A stretch of DNA of 64,000 nt, taken from Liriodendron chinense (Eukaryota; Streptophyta; Magnoliopsida; Magnoliales; Magnoliaceae). The position numbers and the translations under genes were made by a program. Shown one piece after another: positions 46,451 to 60,064 of this stretch. The DNA lies in contig PVNU02002347.1 in the NCBI GenBank assembly GCA_003013855.2, forward strand, positions 298,290-362,289, in the 5' to 3' direction. The notes below the pieces were generated by a model. It ran no database searches. It was given only the letters and a program-made list of their open reading frames with translations, and was not told where the DNA came from. How positions within the stretch are numbered: the stretch's first letter is position 1; each line of letters opens with the position of its first letter.

Positions 46451-47619
46451 TATATGGTGTACGCTCACACGTGTACTGATGTGTTCGGTCTATCCATTTA
46501 GGACCATGATGACCCAAGGCCCTTGGGTCCACCTTAGATGGACGATACAACATGAAGCTTGCACATAGTGAATACCAGGCACCTGCAGGCCACGACACTA
46601 TAACTTGCCATGCAGGCATATTTCGTGTAATGCAAACGGTTGGCCTTGCCACAATGCAAGAAAAAAAATTTAGGCCATTCAGCCGTCATGTTTTTGATTT
46701 TTAATAAAATAAAATAAAAAATAAAAAATAATATATATTTTAAAATGGTTGGAGAAGAAATTTTTTACTTCCATGTTTAAAATAATATATATTTTAAAAG
46801 AGTTTTTAAGTGGGGGCTGTGCACGCGCAGGCTGTAAGTGATGGCGTGTGGCTGTAGTGGTGCTAATTGGCACATTTTGCATTTCGCACGTGTTGCAGAG
46901 TGACCGCTCCCACGCGACCTTATGCGAACCGTCGTGAGATGGTGCAAGTCACGTTGTGAAGGTAGGAAAAGATTGTCGAGCGTGATTGAGAGTCTTATAT
47001 AAGGTTGTGTTTTTTTTACCATTATAGGGATGACCGTTGTGCATGAAACAATCTTACAACGATCATAACCATGTAAAAATGGCTAGCATGCAATAATTAT
47101 GATTATTGCAACCGTTAGTTGCATGTAACGGTCATAAACGATCACTAACGGCTAGTTTCTAATAACGGTCAGAAACGGTTATAAATGGCTAGTTTCTAAT
47201 GGTAAGAAACGGTTATAAATAGCTAGTTTCTAATGGCTAGAAAATGGTCATATTATTTATGACCTGAGCCATAACTCCTAGCCCCAAGTGCCTATATAAG
47301 CAAGGCTTGTTAGGATCATTTCAACAGCAACAAAAAACACGTCAATTCTTCTTTCCATATTACCCAAATGGTTTAATATCTGATTCAGTGAGTCAAATCA
47401 GCCCAAGACTCAGTGAGTTACCTTGGCATCTAACTTAGTAAGCGAAATCAGAATTCTAACTCAGTGAGTTTACAAACTTGGTGAAGAACTCTTTTCTTTT
47501 TTCCCAACAAGGTCGGAATTATAATTGAAAATCTGTCAGATGGACTGTGTTGAACGAGTTCCTATAAGGATTTTTTTTAATGATCGTTACATGCAGAACC
47601 CAATAGGCTTGTTGTATCC
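46451..47619. other. no gene seen
   Basis: Contains an A/T-rich stretch near 46700-46800 with two copies of ATAATATATATTTTAAAA, and a tandem family around AACGGT(C/T)ATAAATGGCTAGTTTCTAATGG at 47100-47240. No coding signal. Confidence 0.6.
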
Positions 47620-47752
47620 TAGAAGAGATTTTTAATCACACGCACTCACACACCCCACACACGCTCACTCACTCACACCACATTGGGTGTTTGAACCCAT
47701 GACCTCATGTTGAAACTCATGTGAGTCTACCACTTAGCCATACACACACAAT
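47620..47752 (-). mobile_element. tRNA-derived SINE
   Basis: On the minus strand: TGGCTAAGTGGTAGAC (box A), GGGTTCAAACACCC (a good box B), then a GTGTGAGTGAG-rich body and an A-rich tail (ATTAAAAATC). This is the best preserved tRNA-like head in the window. It is not a tRNA gene, since the body continues without an acceptor stem. Confidence 0.75.
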
Positions 47753-49309
47753 ATATATAGAGTCCAGGTTATAGGAATTTTGAACCCTTGACATTGGTTA
47801 ATGATGACATGCTACCCGCATGAGTGGCTATAGTAAAAGAAGAGAAAGCCCTCTGTAAAATAATATTATTATTTTGACAGTAAGAACAACATCTAACAAG
47901 TGCACATGACATCCTATTATTAGCCCATGGAGTATTGCAATTACTTGCACTCATGGTTATTTATTTATGGATGGATGAAACTCTCTTATTGGAGAGCCCC
48001 TTTTATGCTTCCCTTTTATGCTTGTGCCTAAGTTGAATGATAGAGCTTCCCAAGGTCTTTTTCTCAAAGGCAAGGGAGCAGATAAGGTGCGGCACAGCCT
48101 CACCCAAGACACTAGAGCCCGTTTTGTAGGGCCTACCTTGATGTTTGTGAGTTGGCCCACCTATGGAACCCTGCATAGGTGGGCCAACTTACACTTCAAC
48201 TTCTCTGCTATTGAAGTCTCTCGTACATAGTATTAACTTAAATGAAATAATATATATTTTATGAATCATCACTAGCTAATGAAAGCTTAAAATTTACGAT
48301 CGGCTAGAAATCGTAAAATCATTTACGAAATGAAAGATCCAGACTTCTCTTGGTCTAAATGACTTCTGCGGTTGATCTACGATCGAAGATTCAAAGTAAG
48401 GGACTCAGTGGCAGAAAATGAAGGGATTCAGCACCGTTTTCACTTGCATAAAATGAGGCCTTTACTTTATGAAATTTTAAAAAATTTGAGAATTTTAGGG
48501 AGTTCTAAAAGTAACTACATCAAGGGTCTAAGTGGGCAAATACTAAAAAAAGTAAAGAAAATAGAAATAGATGAAGATGCAGTGCTAATGTACTATATGT
48601 GGGATGTTGGTGTGAACTTAGGCAGATGTAAGAATGGAGGGAGGAAAGCCAAATATTCTTAAACTAAAAAAGATAGTTAACGTCCCTAATTCTATCTCTA
48701 CTCTGCTGATGGTTGAACTCATAAAAAATTGGTAGTTTATCAGTATGAAGAAGATTGCTAGAGGAAAGGAGACCACCAAGTTCATAGAACCCTCTCAAAT
48801 CTACGGAAGACTCTCACAAACCTCACTCCTTGGCCATGTAAGAGCTAACCTCTTGACTGTAGCTCTCTAGTTTCTATTAGTAGCTGCTTCTCGTTGTTTC
48901 CAGTCATTTTTCATTGCTGCAAATGAGGGGATTTGGTTCCATATTTACAAACATAATTGGCAGAAATCCAATTCCCGCTGGGTGTTGATGTGACATATAT
49001 ATCTATACATTTTAAAGATGCTTAAGGTGATACGATCACGCATTTTGAGGCATTTTTGCCACCTTAGATATTACTTTGCCCCATTTGTTGGTCTAGATCT
49101 CTGTTAGTGGGCGGCGGGAAATGGATTCCCGTGGGTCCCATTGGCTGATCCAGACTGTCAGTTGCTTCTGAATGGGCTTGGGGACCCCTCTGGTGCACTT
49201 TGTTTCCCCACTTGCAATGCTTCATTGAGTAGATCTGTTGCGAATTTGAAAAATTCACTAAGACCATACAAAGTATTATTTACAATTTTAGGTGGAGTGT
49301 CTAGAATAT
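47753..49309. other. no gene recognised; one 96-codon frame
   Basis: 48145-48190 carries an inverted pair around TAGGTGGGCCAACT. The frame 48372-48662 (+) is Lys-rich and resembles no family I know, so it is left as a chance ORF. 49064-49260 is ordinary AT/GC-mixed sequence. Confidence 0.5.
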
Positions 49310-50035
49310 CAATGCCATCCATCCATATATAGATCATATATCCATGCTGAGGAAGTTTTTAATGTTAGGGCATTCAATCACCACTTTTTTCCCACCGCAT
49401 GGTCCACTTGAGAATTGGATATGCTTCATTTTTGGGCTGTGCCCTAAAATGATCTAGAAAAATGGACTGACGGCATGGATATAGAATACTTATCAAGGTG
49501 GCTCCCACAGTAAGGGTTGCACCATCTTGGCTATGGCCAGGGCCGTACGTGATCCGCTCCCATATTTTATGGAGGGGAGTGACTATGTGCATGGTAGGGC
49601 GTGGCTAAGGTTGGTGGTTCCTTAACTGTGAGGCCCAACTTGATGTATGTGCCCTGCATCAACGCTGTCCATCCATCTTGACAGCTCAGCATGACCCAAA
49701 AATTAAGCAAATCTAAATCTCAGCTAGACCACGCCACATGAAACAGTGGTGTGGTTGGCCATTAAATACTTCTTGATTGGCACAAAAGTTTTGGATCAAG
49801 TCGATATTTGTGTGGTCCCTTCATCTAGGTCTTTTTGATCCCTAATAAGTTCTTAATGCCGGCATTTAATCATCACTGTTTCTTTTGATGTGGTCCACAA
49901 AAGATTTGGATTGGCTTCATTTTTGGTATCATATGCCTAAAATGAGCATTCAAAACGGATGGATGTAGGTCACTTACATCATGATGGGCTCCACATTCAG
50001 GGATCCGCCCACTTCGGTGACTGAAGCCGCGCCCC
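49310..50035. mobile_element. two foldback-core pieces
   Basis: 49340-49560 is the right arm of a core ending GTACGTGATCCGCTCCCAT, the same end sequence as the GGGAGCGGAT family. 49590-50035 is a fuller core with both arms (TGATGTATGTGCCC..., ...ATGATGGGCTCCACA). Target duplications were not resolved. Confidence 0.55.
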
Positions 50036-50259
50036 TCTGCTGTTGGAGATATTTTTTACACCCTCCAATAAAGTCGTACGGTAAAGCTTCAAAGGTCTCT
50101 TCATTTTGATGTATATCATGTAGGCTGCATATTCGTGGATATTCATGTCCCTAGGCCTACTAATATCATTACACCTTTCATGTGGCTCATAGTACACCGG
50201 ATAAGGAATTTCACCACCTTATTAGTGATTACGCGTTCGTAACTGCTCCAAAGCACCTG

Positions 50260-50336
<77 letters not shown>

Positions 50337-52649
50337 ATTCTCTCCCTAAAACTGCTAATATAGACCGGAAAGCTTAGCTAGCAAGTAAAAGACCTGAAAA
50401 CTTATCTGACAAGGAATTTCACTGCCTTTAGATTCTTCGTGGTGATCTCTTGGAATTTATGTTTGATTAGTGGCCTACAAAAGACTGTTAAGGAAAAGAA
50501 AAATAATACAAATTCCAATCAAGAAGACTTTTGTACATTCCTCCTCCATGGTGGGGTTGATCACATGGATTGCCCGGACCCATTTGTGGATTACATCAAT
50601 GTTCGAATCTTGTGTTGTGGCTGTGGTTGCAGTGGCGGCTGTGGCTGAGGTTTTGGTCATTATGCTTTGTGGGAAGTAGCCTATTAACCATGGTGGTCCA
50701 ACGCTCACATGCTAGTGTGGCCACTTGTGTAGAGATGGATACCAACCAAGGCAGCTCGAAAGTTCGGTTCAGATTGGTTTGAATAGAAGTTCAAACCAAA
50801 TCAAGCCCTGGAGTCAAGCTCGTTTAAAAAAACAAACCAAACTCAAACCAGGACAGTACAGGCTTAGCTTGATTCGAAGCTTGGCTTAATTCAGCTGGTG
50901 CAGTTTGGCTTGAGTCGGCACATAGATTGTATGCACACTGTTTCTTGTGGTGTGATCCACTTGAGCTTTGGATATGATTCAATTTTAAGAACATGTCTTA
51001 AAATGATACGTAAAAATGGATGGACGATGTGGAAAATACATATAGACGACGTTGATAATGTATAATACATATACATGAATGCACACTGTTTCTGTGGTTT
51101 GGTCCGCTTGAGCTTTGGATATGATTCAATTTTGGATCATGTCCTAAAATGATATGTAAAAACAGATGGGCGGCGTTGATAAATCCCCACTATTTTTTTG
51201 TATTATTTCTTACTTTTTTTAATTCTTTTCTATTTAAAAAAAAAAAAAAAAAGAGCTGTCACTTGTCACTTGTTCGAATTTGGCCTGGCCCGATTTAAAA
51301 TTTTCAACTAAATCGATCCCGACCCAAACCAAATTTTTTTGGAGCAAACTAAACTCGGGCCATATGGGTCAGCCTGAAATCCAAACCGAGCCGATCCACA
51401 AACTGGGGTGGTTAAAAAACGAGCCAAACCCAAACTAGGGCTAACTTCGTTGCCCACCAATACACTTGTGCGAGATCCATGACATTTATCAGGAGGGCTC
51501 AAAATTGAAGTGGGTCCATTTATGATCGGGCCGTATATTCATGAAAGAAATGGACGTTTATAAGAGGATATATAGGTGGCTTTTATTCTGCATGCATGCA
51601 TGGCCCACTTTAAAGTAGACCAATTTGATCTGCTGGCTAGGTCCCGGTTAATGGGTTGCCTAGATCTTGCACATATGTCACGTTTGCGCATGTGGTGAAG
51701 CATGTCTTCTTCAACATCACCTCAGCCATTGCAATGCTCACTAAGCCAGTTGAGAGGATCGCCTGAATGTGGTTCTGGAGAGACATGACATGGTGGCCCA
51801 CCTCACTCTCACCAGCACTAAGCCTAGAGCTTCCATATTTTCTGCTTCTCATTGTGAAATTTGCCTCAGAAACTTTCTTGGATGGGGATAGAAATTTGTT
51901 GCCACCAGAGTGACGCCACATGTTTTTTTTTTTTTTTTGGGTGGATCAGAACTTGGACAGTGACCTCAGTAGAAGTTATGGTGGTCCATTGGATTTCTGT
52001 CCCTTATAATATGAACACACAGTACCATAGTTTAAAAACTAGAAAAATATGGGCTCAACTTAGGGCTGTACATCGAGCCGAATCGAGTTGAGGTGGGCCA
52101 AGCTTGGCTTGACTTGTCCATGCTCTCCTTGAGTTCGAGCTTGAGCTCGAGCTCACCCTCGAGCTTACCATTGAAGCTTGCCTTGTTTGCTAAACCTTTC
52201 GAGGCGAGCTAGTGGATCGAGTCCAGGCGAGCTTACCTCGAGTGGAGTAGATCGAGCTTGCTCCCACCTCAATTTCTTATATTTTTTTGCTACAAAATAC
52301 AAATTAAAAATCAACAACATTAAGTTCAAGAAGTCACACATATATTAGGAGAGAATAGTATTTCTACAGGTGGGACCCCACCATTTAAATGGCCTAGCTC
52401 TGATCAGGTTTTTCATTAACTAGGTCACACACACAATGAATGCAGACCACCAGCAACATTTTCTGAACCATAGATTAACACAGTACATGTATATATAGCT
52501 CACTACATGAATGGACTGCCCTAATTATTGTGCGGACCATCTTCATGATGAGGCCACCACCTCCCTCGTAAAATTGCAATCAATAGTTGCATATGGTGTT
52601 TGGTCTTACTATAGCCCTTGTTTTGTATATGTGTATGGTGTGTGGTCTC
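50036..52649. other. no gene recognised; repeats and hAT-like fragments
   Basis: 50263-50334 is (AT)n. 50930-51190 holds two related arms with TGTGGTTTGGTCCGCTTGAG-type words. 51637-51921 (minus) is a 94-codon frame without recognised motif; being less repetitive than its surroundings it could be a gene fragment. 52062-52270 is a GAGCTCGAGC-rich hAT-like piece starting TAGGGCTGTACATCGAG. Confidence 0.5.
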
Positions 52650-52866
52650 TAGAGCTGAGCACGAATCTAGCGGGCTCAGTTAGTTCGCTCGATTCAGCTC
52701 ATTCCAGCTTGATTCGGAGGAAGGTTTCAAATAGAGCCGAGCGCCTTTCCCCCGCTCATTTCAGATTTCGAGCAGCACACGAGCATGCCCAAGCTCGGCT
52801 CATTCAAAGCTCGATTCGGCTTTATATATATATATATATAACCTAAAAACCCTAACCCCCCCCCCC

Positions 52867-52902
<36 letters not shown>

Positions 52903-54249
52903 CACGGAAGTCCGTCCAGCCACCCACCCTCGCTCGCCGTCCAAATCGAGTATCTCTTGCAACCCTGCCCGGCCGCTACTTGATTCTGAGCGTCCGACAC
53001 TTCCTGACGGGCCCCTGCCTCAGTCCAAGTAGCCTACCCTGCTCGGCCAGTCCTCTGCTATAGCCTACAGGTCGCTGCTTGACATTCGACCGATGACTCT
53101 GCTCAGCTAGTTCACTGCTACAGGTCGCTGCCCAACGTCCGACCGGCGACCAGTCAATCCGTCAGATTTTTCCCCAAATTGCATTTAAAGTAATAAATTA
53201 TTTAATATTTATAAAATAATTATTTTGTCATTATTTAGTTAATTAAATTATTTAATTAAACTAACTATTAGGTAATTTGAAGTTGCAATTGTTTAGCTAA
53301 TTATAATTTTTAGTTGTACTTGTTTAGCTAATTACTTATCTTATTATTTAGATAATTTAATTGTGAAGCTAATTAATAATTACAATTGTAATGATAATTG
53401 TGAAGCTAATTGTTAGCTAGTTTAATTGTCTAGCTAATTAGTAATTGTGAAGCTAATTGTTAGCTAGTTTAATTGTCCAGCAAATGATAATTGTAATGTG
53501 CATATAATTGACATTGTTAGTAATTGTTAATATTTTTTATTTGTTAATGTTAGAATTATGTGGATCGTAGATTCGTAATTGTTAGTAATCGACTAATCGT
53601 TACTTTTAATGTTAGTAATCATGTGAATCGTAATTGTTAGTAATTATTATTTGTTAATGTTAGTAATTATGTGGATCTTTAGGTAATTATTATTTGTTAA
53701 CTATATAGCTTTAGCAATTTATATTTGTAGTATGTAAATAATTAGTTGCCCATTTGAGCATTTCTATGTGGCCAGGCATAGACTCGTGTGTCTTTGGTGC
53801 ATAACAATCTTCAAATTGTCCCATTTTGGACAGTTCAGGATCGAATAGATTGTAATGTTTTTGTTTTACTGATTTAAATGCCTACGCCTGTTTCGTGCTG
53901 CATCTCTCGTATTCTCTTTAGATGTATTTTTTTAATTTGATTTTATTGTCATTTAGTGTGGATACTTAACAATGGAAAATAATTGAGAGATAAATATATC
54001 CTCACTAAATAGTATATATAATATGTAAGTTTTGAAAATTTTTTGAACACGTAAAAATTGTGTCCAAGCTCGACTCTCAACTCGAACTCAGCTCGAAAGG
54101 CTCGAGCTCGAATTCGGGTCAAAGCTCGGACGAGCTAGCTTGAATATAAAAGTCCAGCTTGATGGCCAAGCCAAGCCGAACACGAGCCAGGCCACTCAAT
54201 GATCGAGCCTAGCTCGAACATGGCTGAGCACGAGCCGAGCTCAACTCTA
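52650..54249. mobile_element. hAT-like element in copy B
   Basis: Begins TAGAGCTGAGCACG and ends, in reverse complement, TAGAGTTGAGCTCGG. A perfect 8-bp target duplication GTGGTCTC lies at 52642-52649 and 54250-54257. 1600 bp with GAGCCGAGC-rich ends, a 22-nt C run (52856-52877), a CT tract, a GC-rich leader-like block and an AT-rich body (TTGTTAGCTAGTTTAATTGT repeats). No transposase frame. Confidence 0.85.
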
Positions 54250-54257
54250 GTGGTCTC

Positions 54258-56714
54258 ACTATAGCACCTGTTTTGTGCAGTGTGTAAAACACACAACCAC
54301 TGTGTGCTCACCATATTTTCTACTTGAAATTACTCAATCCATCAGGTGTGCTTAACAAGGAATGTTCTTACCTGAACAAAATAGTAGGATTAAAAGCCCC
54401 CCCAACGTGTGAGGGTTTTATATGTCCTAATGTGTAGGGGGGAGAGAGAGAGAACCAAGAAATAAGAAGATTAGTGTATTTTTTTTTATAACAAATATCT
54501 ATATGAAATGAGTCGGGCTGAGTCGAGCTTGAATCGAGTCGGGTTTCGAGTCAAGTCATGCTTGAACTTGACTCGATTTCTAACTCGAGCTCCTAAATGA
54601 AGCTGGCTTGACTTGTCCCACTGAGTTAAGGTGAGTCGAGGTGAATTTTTTCGAGTTGAGTCAATCGAGTTTCTCGAGTTAACTCGGCTCATGACCAGCC
54701 CTAGCTCAACTTGACTTTCCAAAATTTGAAACTCGATATGGTAATGGCTATAATGCAGCCGGGGTGGGGTGTGAGAGATCGATCACCGTCTCTCCCACGG
54801 ATAACTTAGATCCAAATCCATGGATCTATCAGGAGTCCTCAACCAATCTTCCTCGAATGCACTAGGGGATATCTCGAATCCACGAGATCTATCTTCGAAT
54901 CCACGCATTTAGTTAAATCATTTGTTAATTTATGCATTTAGACTAGTTGCTTAATAATTATATCTATGCTAATCTATGTGATTGGGCCCACTAAGGCTTG
55001 AAAGCCGAAGTGTTCTTGCTTACTTAGTTTAAATTGTTAATTAAATTAATAAAGTAGGTGAAAAGAATTTTAAAAGGTCATAATCACCCCCCTTCTAGGA
55101 CTTAGTCATAATTGCAGTAGCTCTGTCAAGCTTCCACAAAGCACATAGCGTGTTAAGGTGTCGTGTTAGACTACCCCACGCAATTTCATATTTGAACTAT
55201 ACATCTTATTAATTACCTAGTTAATCTCCTTTTATAAGTATAGACGTAGATATGCGCTTAAGCCACTTCAACTTTCATTTTCTTCTTTTCTACCCATGTT
55301 GGGTATCTGGAGCTAAAGTCAAATATTGAATCTTTGTTGAGCAGTACAATGTCATTGGAAGGATGGATCGAACCAGGCTTAATTGAATCTCCAAGGTTGT
55401 GCGGCAGAATCCCTTGCAAAGTTGGGAAGCATCGACTATCATCGAGTAGTGTACAATGCATGTGCCTTTAAGCTACCTTCAACATTCTGTGAGTTCACGG
55501 ACATTTTTCCAATTTATTTCCTACAAATGATATGATACCAAAAACAACGATTTTAAAACATTGCATACAAGCTAAGATACCATAACTCATCGTGTACGCA
55601 TATTTTCCTGCCACCATGATGCTTGGCATGTTTGGATTGGAGATTCCAGATTAAAAAACTCAATCAATGCAACCATTATTTTCCATTGCAATATTCAAAG
55701 TTGAACTCCATTTTCATGTTCAACTCAATCAATATAACAATTATTTTCCATTGCAGTATTCAAATTTAGACTCCATTTCACGTTCTTGTTTGGATGGCGA
55801 GTTGAATTAACCTGATCTTCTATCCTCAATAACGGCTACAGTCGTTTCCAAACGTATATTCTAATAACGATGAAAATCTATCCTCATCCGGGCATGCCAG
55901 CTTGTCACGTCAAGGGAAAATCATTCAACTCTCCAATCCTCCACCATGAAATCCTCCAATCCTAACATGACTATGTAGGACATAAGTGCTATGCAAGACA
56001 TAAGTGCTATGCAAATAGTTGGCCCTATCATGAAGATCACTTGGCACACAAATCATGCTACTCCTCTCATCAGGTGCGCTTTACCATTGGAATTAATGGA
56101 CGACTAATGGCGCACAAAGGTGTGGCCTGCACCATCTAAGAAGTAGATTAACTTGAAAAATGAGTGATCTTCATGATGGGGTCACCATTTTCATGGTATG
56201 GATATCCTGTACAAATGGTTTGTTGGCGAGAAAGAAATGCCTGCATAACAAATGCTCAATTTGTATTTATGGATAGTTGTCCAGAAGCTTTTCCATGCCT
56301 TCTGTGTAGTAAAGTTTCATAGGGTCTTTCTGTCTTGTTGTATGCATTATACATTTTTGGAGGCATTTATTATGCTTAAAATACCATACCTGGAGATAAC
56401 CAAAATGGAATTCTATTACTGTTGTAAGTGGTGGCCTCTTGAAAGCCCTTAATTGTTTGATCATTAACCCATCAGTAGACGATTAGAAAGTAATAGTCCA
56501 CACCTCAAGTAAAGCTTCATAAGGTCTTTCTGCCTCTGTGATCTAATCCACACCTTGACAGCCGTGGATCAGGGGCCTTACAAGTCCAGGCCCTACTCGA
56601 CCGTGCGGTTGCATAGGGCTTCGGGTCGAGTAAGGCCTACTATTCTTTTAGGAAAGGAAAAAATCCAACTGTTTTTCTCCCGACGCGGATTGCATTGTTG
56701 GGATTGGTTGCTGG
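54258..56714. other. no gene; counterpart of 1494-3984
   Basis: Collinear with copy A. The 35-nt G run is replaced here by GGGGGGAGAGAGAGAGA. A short duplication GACATAAGTGCTATGCAA occurs at 55979 and 55996 only in this copy. Confidence 0.6.
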
Positions 56715-57150
56715 TCGCTGTGGACCCCACCATGATGTATACTTTTTATCTATGCCGTTCATCCATTTCTTTGTGTCATTTCAGGGCAAGAGTCCAAAAA
56801 TGAGGAAGATCAATATCAGGTGAACCATACATAGGAAACAGTTGTGATTGAATGGCGACCATTAAAAAATTCCTAGAGCCACTTTAATGTCCACCACAAT
56901 ATTTATTTTACATCCAACCTTTGATTAAGCCACACAGACCAGGATGAAGGGAAGAAACAGATATCAGCTTCATTAAAAGTTTGGTGGGCCTCAGGATTTT
57001 ATGGCGGGCGTTAAACACCACTATTTATTATGGTGTGGTCCACCTGAGTTTGAATCTGCCTCACACTTGGCTCATGCCCTAAGATGATATCAAAAAATTG
57101 ATGCATGGCATGGATAAAACATATAAATCGTGGTGGGGGCTAAAGAGCCC
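56715..57150. mobile_element. foldback GGGCCC-core element, copy B
   Basis: Counterpart of 3985-4430, starting GTGGACCCCACCATGATGTA. Confidence 0.65.
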
Positions 57151-57216
57151 CGTATGTGATCCGCTTTCCGCAATGTCTTTGCGGCAGGTTAAAGGATTTC
57201 CGAATTAGGTGCGCCC

Positions 57217-57761
57217 TAGGGCTCTCAATGGAGCCGGTCAGATCCGAAATCCGATTCGCTCCGAATCCGTATAATGCAGATTTGGATCTTAAAATAGGTC
57301 CGATTAGTTAAATGGACCGGATTTGGATCTTGAAATAGGTCCGATTACTTAAATGGACCGGATATGGATTCACGGGAACATATCCGAGTTTGATCCGAAT
57401 CCGATTAAGATCCAACTCATTGTCACCCCACTGTATATGTTATAATCATGCTAGCCATCCGTTTTACAAATTATTTTAGGCCATGTCGATCATACCATAG
57501 TAAATAGTGGGATTTGCATCATTTTTCTACTAAATTAAATATATTAAATTATATATTTTATATCATATATTTTTTTAGATTTGTATTTGGGGGTGGATTC
57601 GGACCTAGATCCAACCCGAATCCGATGGTTATATGGATTTTGGATCGGAAATGGATCGGATATGGATATCACCTTTTGGTTCCGAGTGGGATCTGAATCG
57701 GATCCGAATCCGTCTACAGATATATGGACTTGGAGCTGGATCCGACCCATTGAGAGCCCTA
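57217..57761. mobile_element. hAT-like MITE, copy B only
   Basis: Perfect 15-bp inverted ends TAGGGCTCTCAATGG and CCATTGAGAGCCCTA. Direct repeats TGCGCCC lie at 57210-57216 and 57765-57771, the right one displaced by GAC. Copy A has a single TGCGCCC (5014-5020). 545 bp, rich in GATCCGAATCCG words, no ORF of note. Confidence 0.85.
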
Positions 57762-57784
57762 GACTGCGCCCGGCCTCACCCAAA

Positions 57785-58240
57785 GCACCGTGATCTTGAC
57801 TGTGGGGCCCACCTTGATGCATGTATTGCATATTCAAGACCTCTATCCATTTTTCTTGCTTCTTTTAGGGCATGAATCCAAAAATTAAGCACATCCAAAT
57901 GTTAGGTGGATCACAGAGTGCGGATTGAATGGCCACCATTAAAATTTTATAGGGCTCACTGTAATGCCACCATTAGTTTATTTTCCATCGAACCTGTTGA
58001 TAAGGACACACGGACCTGGATGAAGGGAAAAAACAAATATCAGCTTGATCCAAAACTTTTATAGCCTGCAAAAAGGCTTTTAGCGGTGGGTGTTCAATAA
58101 CCATTGTTTCCTCTATTATGGTCTATCTTATATTTGGAGCTGCTTCATTTTTGGGCTCATGCTATAAAATGAGTTGGAAAAGCAGATGGACAACTTGGAT
58201 ATATACAATACATACATCAAGGCAGCCCCACGATCAGGGC
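57785..58240. mobile_element. foldback GGGCCC-core element, copy B
   Basis: Counterpart of 5050-5510. Confidence 0.65.
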
Positions 58241-59018
58241 CGCACCGTGTTGAGTGAGGCTAGGCCGCACCTAGTACAAATATGAGATATTCTTGAACCT
58301 GCAAATTACAAGATGGTGATTGCACACGGTGCTATGTGGATGGAAAAATATTTGCAAATTCACAATGGTCATCGCATATGGTGCTATCTGACCTTCGTTA
58401 TAAATATCTTTATTGTCATCATTTGGTTCTATTATTTCATTTTATTTTAGGGAGTTTGATACTAACTAAAAAACTCTAAAAAATAAAATCAAGCCCAATA
58501 TTTCAAATTCCTATATAAAATTTTCTTGCTGATACGGCGATGTTGATATATCAGCTCATATGATATCCTTGTCGGATCTGACCGATATGAGCTCCGCTAT
58601 CTTTTTTTTTTTTCGATGCACTCATCCAACGATTCTTAGTAGTTAGGGAAAACCTTCTCCAACGACTAGAAGCCGTCTATTTTATCATTTTTTCCATAGT
58701 ATTTTTATTATATATAATTATTATTTTTAATTTTTAACTAATATTATTTTTATTAATATTTTAAATAAAAAAAGGCCTCATTTAAGGCCTCAACTTGCCT
58801 TGAGATGGATGGTTTAGAAAACAGTCCTGAAAAAGGCTAAAGATGGGATGTCAAGATCATTTCCACTCTTGGAAGACTTTGGTGGTTTTTTGTCCGTGTT
58901 GGGGCTAATCATATCAATGAGCTACGTGTCAACTTTAGTATTGTGGCTGTCTTTGAGTAGCCGTCACATCTACTTTGTGTGACATAGCTTAGAGGGTAGC
59001 CTGCAGGTTTCATGCTAA
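58241..59018. other. no gene seen
   Basis: AT-rich flank, collinear with copy A 5511-6248. Confidence 0.6.
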
Positions 59019-59664
59019 TGGCCCGTTTGGCACCATGGATTTGAGGAGAAGTGAGGAGAAGTGGATTCCATGATATGAATTCTCACCGATTCCACTTCTT
59101 ATCAATTCCAGATTTTCTGTTTGGCAGCCAAGATTTGAGAGAAATCAAACATGAAGGAATGGACGGTGTAAATTTTAATCCCACCGTATGCCTACTGTAT
59201 TAGCCTTGATTTTTAAATCCATGCCATTCATCCATTTTTACATATCATTTTATGCCAAGATCCAAAAAATAAAGCAAATCCACATCTAAAGTGGACCTTA
59301 AAACAAGAAAAAATGGAGAGTGAGACCTTTATGATGCACAAGAGTCTTCGATTAAACTGAAATTTGTGTGGTCCCTTCATCCCAGTCCTTGTGACCTTAT
59401 CAACAAGTTGGATGGAAAATGTATATCATGTTGGGTCCCATAGTTAGGGACATATTATGGTGGGTCCCACGTTGGGAAGGATTTCTCCTCAAATCCCACT
59501 TTGTTTTGAGGATTTGAAAAAGGGCTAAAAGTGCCTTTTTGAGTTCTCCTAGATTCCACTCAAATCCACTTCTCTTCGAATCCATGGTGCCAAACATAAT
59601 AAAGCAACCAGTTTCTCCTCCTTTCCCTCACTTTCTCCTGGAATCCAGGGTGCCAAACGGGCCA
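59019..59664. mobile_element. PIF/Harbinger-like MITE, copy B only
   Basis: Ends TGGCCCGTTTGGCACC and GGTGCCAAACGGGCCA are perfect inverted repeats. TAA target duplications lie at 59016-59018 and 59665-59667. Copy A has the empty site GCTAAGCGC. 646 bp; the interior includes a foldback-core arm. Confidence 0.93.
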
Positions 59665-60064
59665 TAAGCGCACTCATAACCATATCCATGTGGAAGTGCA
59701 ACGGCAGATCGCCGCATCCGAAACTAACAGGCGATTCTCATGTCTGGCTGAGATCTCGGCACACCATCAAAGTGGGTCCATTGTGAATATTCCTTAGTTC
59801 AAAAATGATGTCCTTCCTCTTATCAAGTGGGCCACATGTGTATGAGAAAAATGGACAGTTAGAAAAAATATTAAGTTGCTTTGATCTTGCATGCATCTGC
59901 CATGTTGGCACGTGCTGTGAACCATCTGTTGTATGACACCGCAAGTGTACATTTCTCTAGCTCACACAACCATTCGAGAGGATCACATGAAGCGGCTGGA
60001 TCCATAACAAAGCTTTATCGGTTAGTTTAACCTATAATGAAATGTGTGGGCCCAATATGATGTG

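Noticed and set aside
43238..46501. Paired ORFs at 43238 and 46271 with similar proteins
   Set aside because: Similarity comes from the DNA duplication; the two frames diverge exactly at the unit edge and differ by indels.
47620..47752. Possible tRNA gene
   Set aside because: Good A and B boxes but no acceptor or anticodon stem closure, and a SINE body with A tail follows.
57544..57875. ORFs in the hAT-like MITE
   Set aside because: They read the GATCCGAATCCG repeats of a non-coding element.
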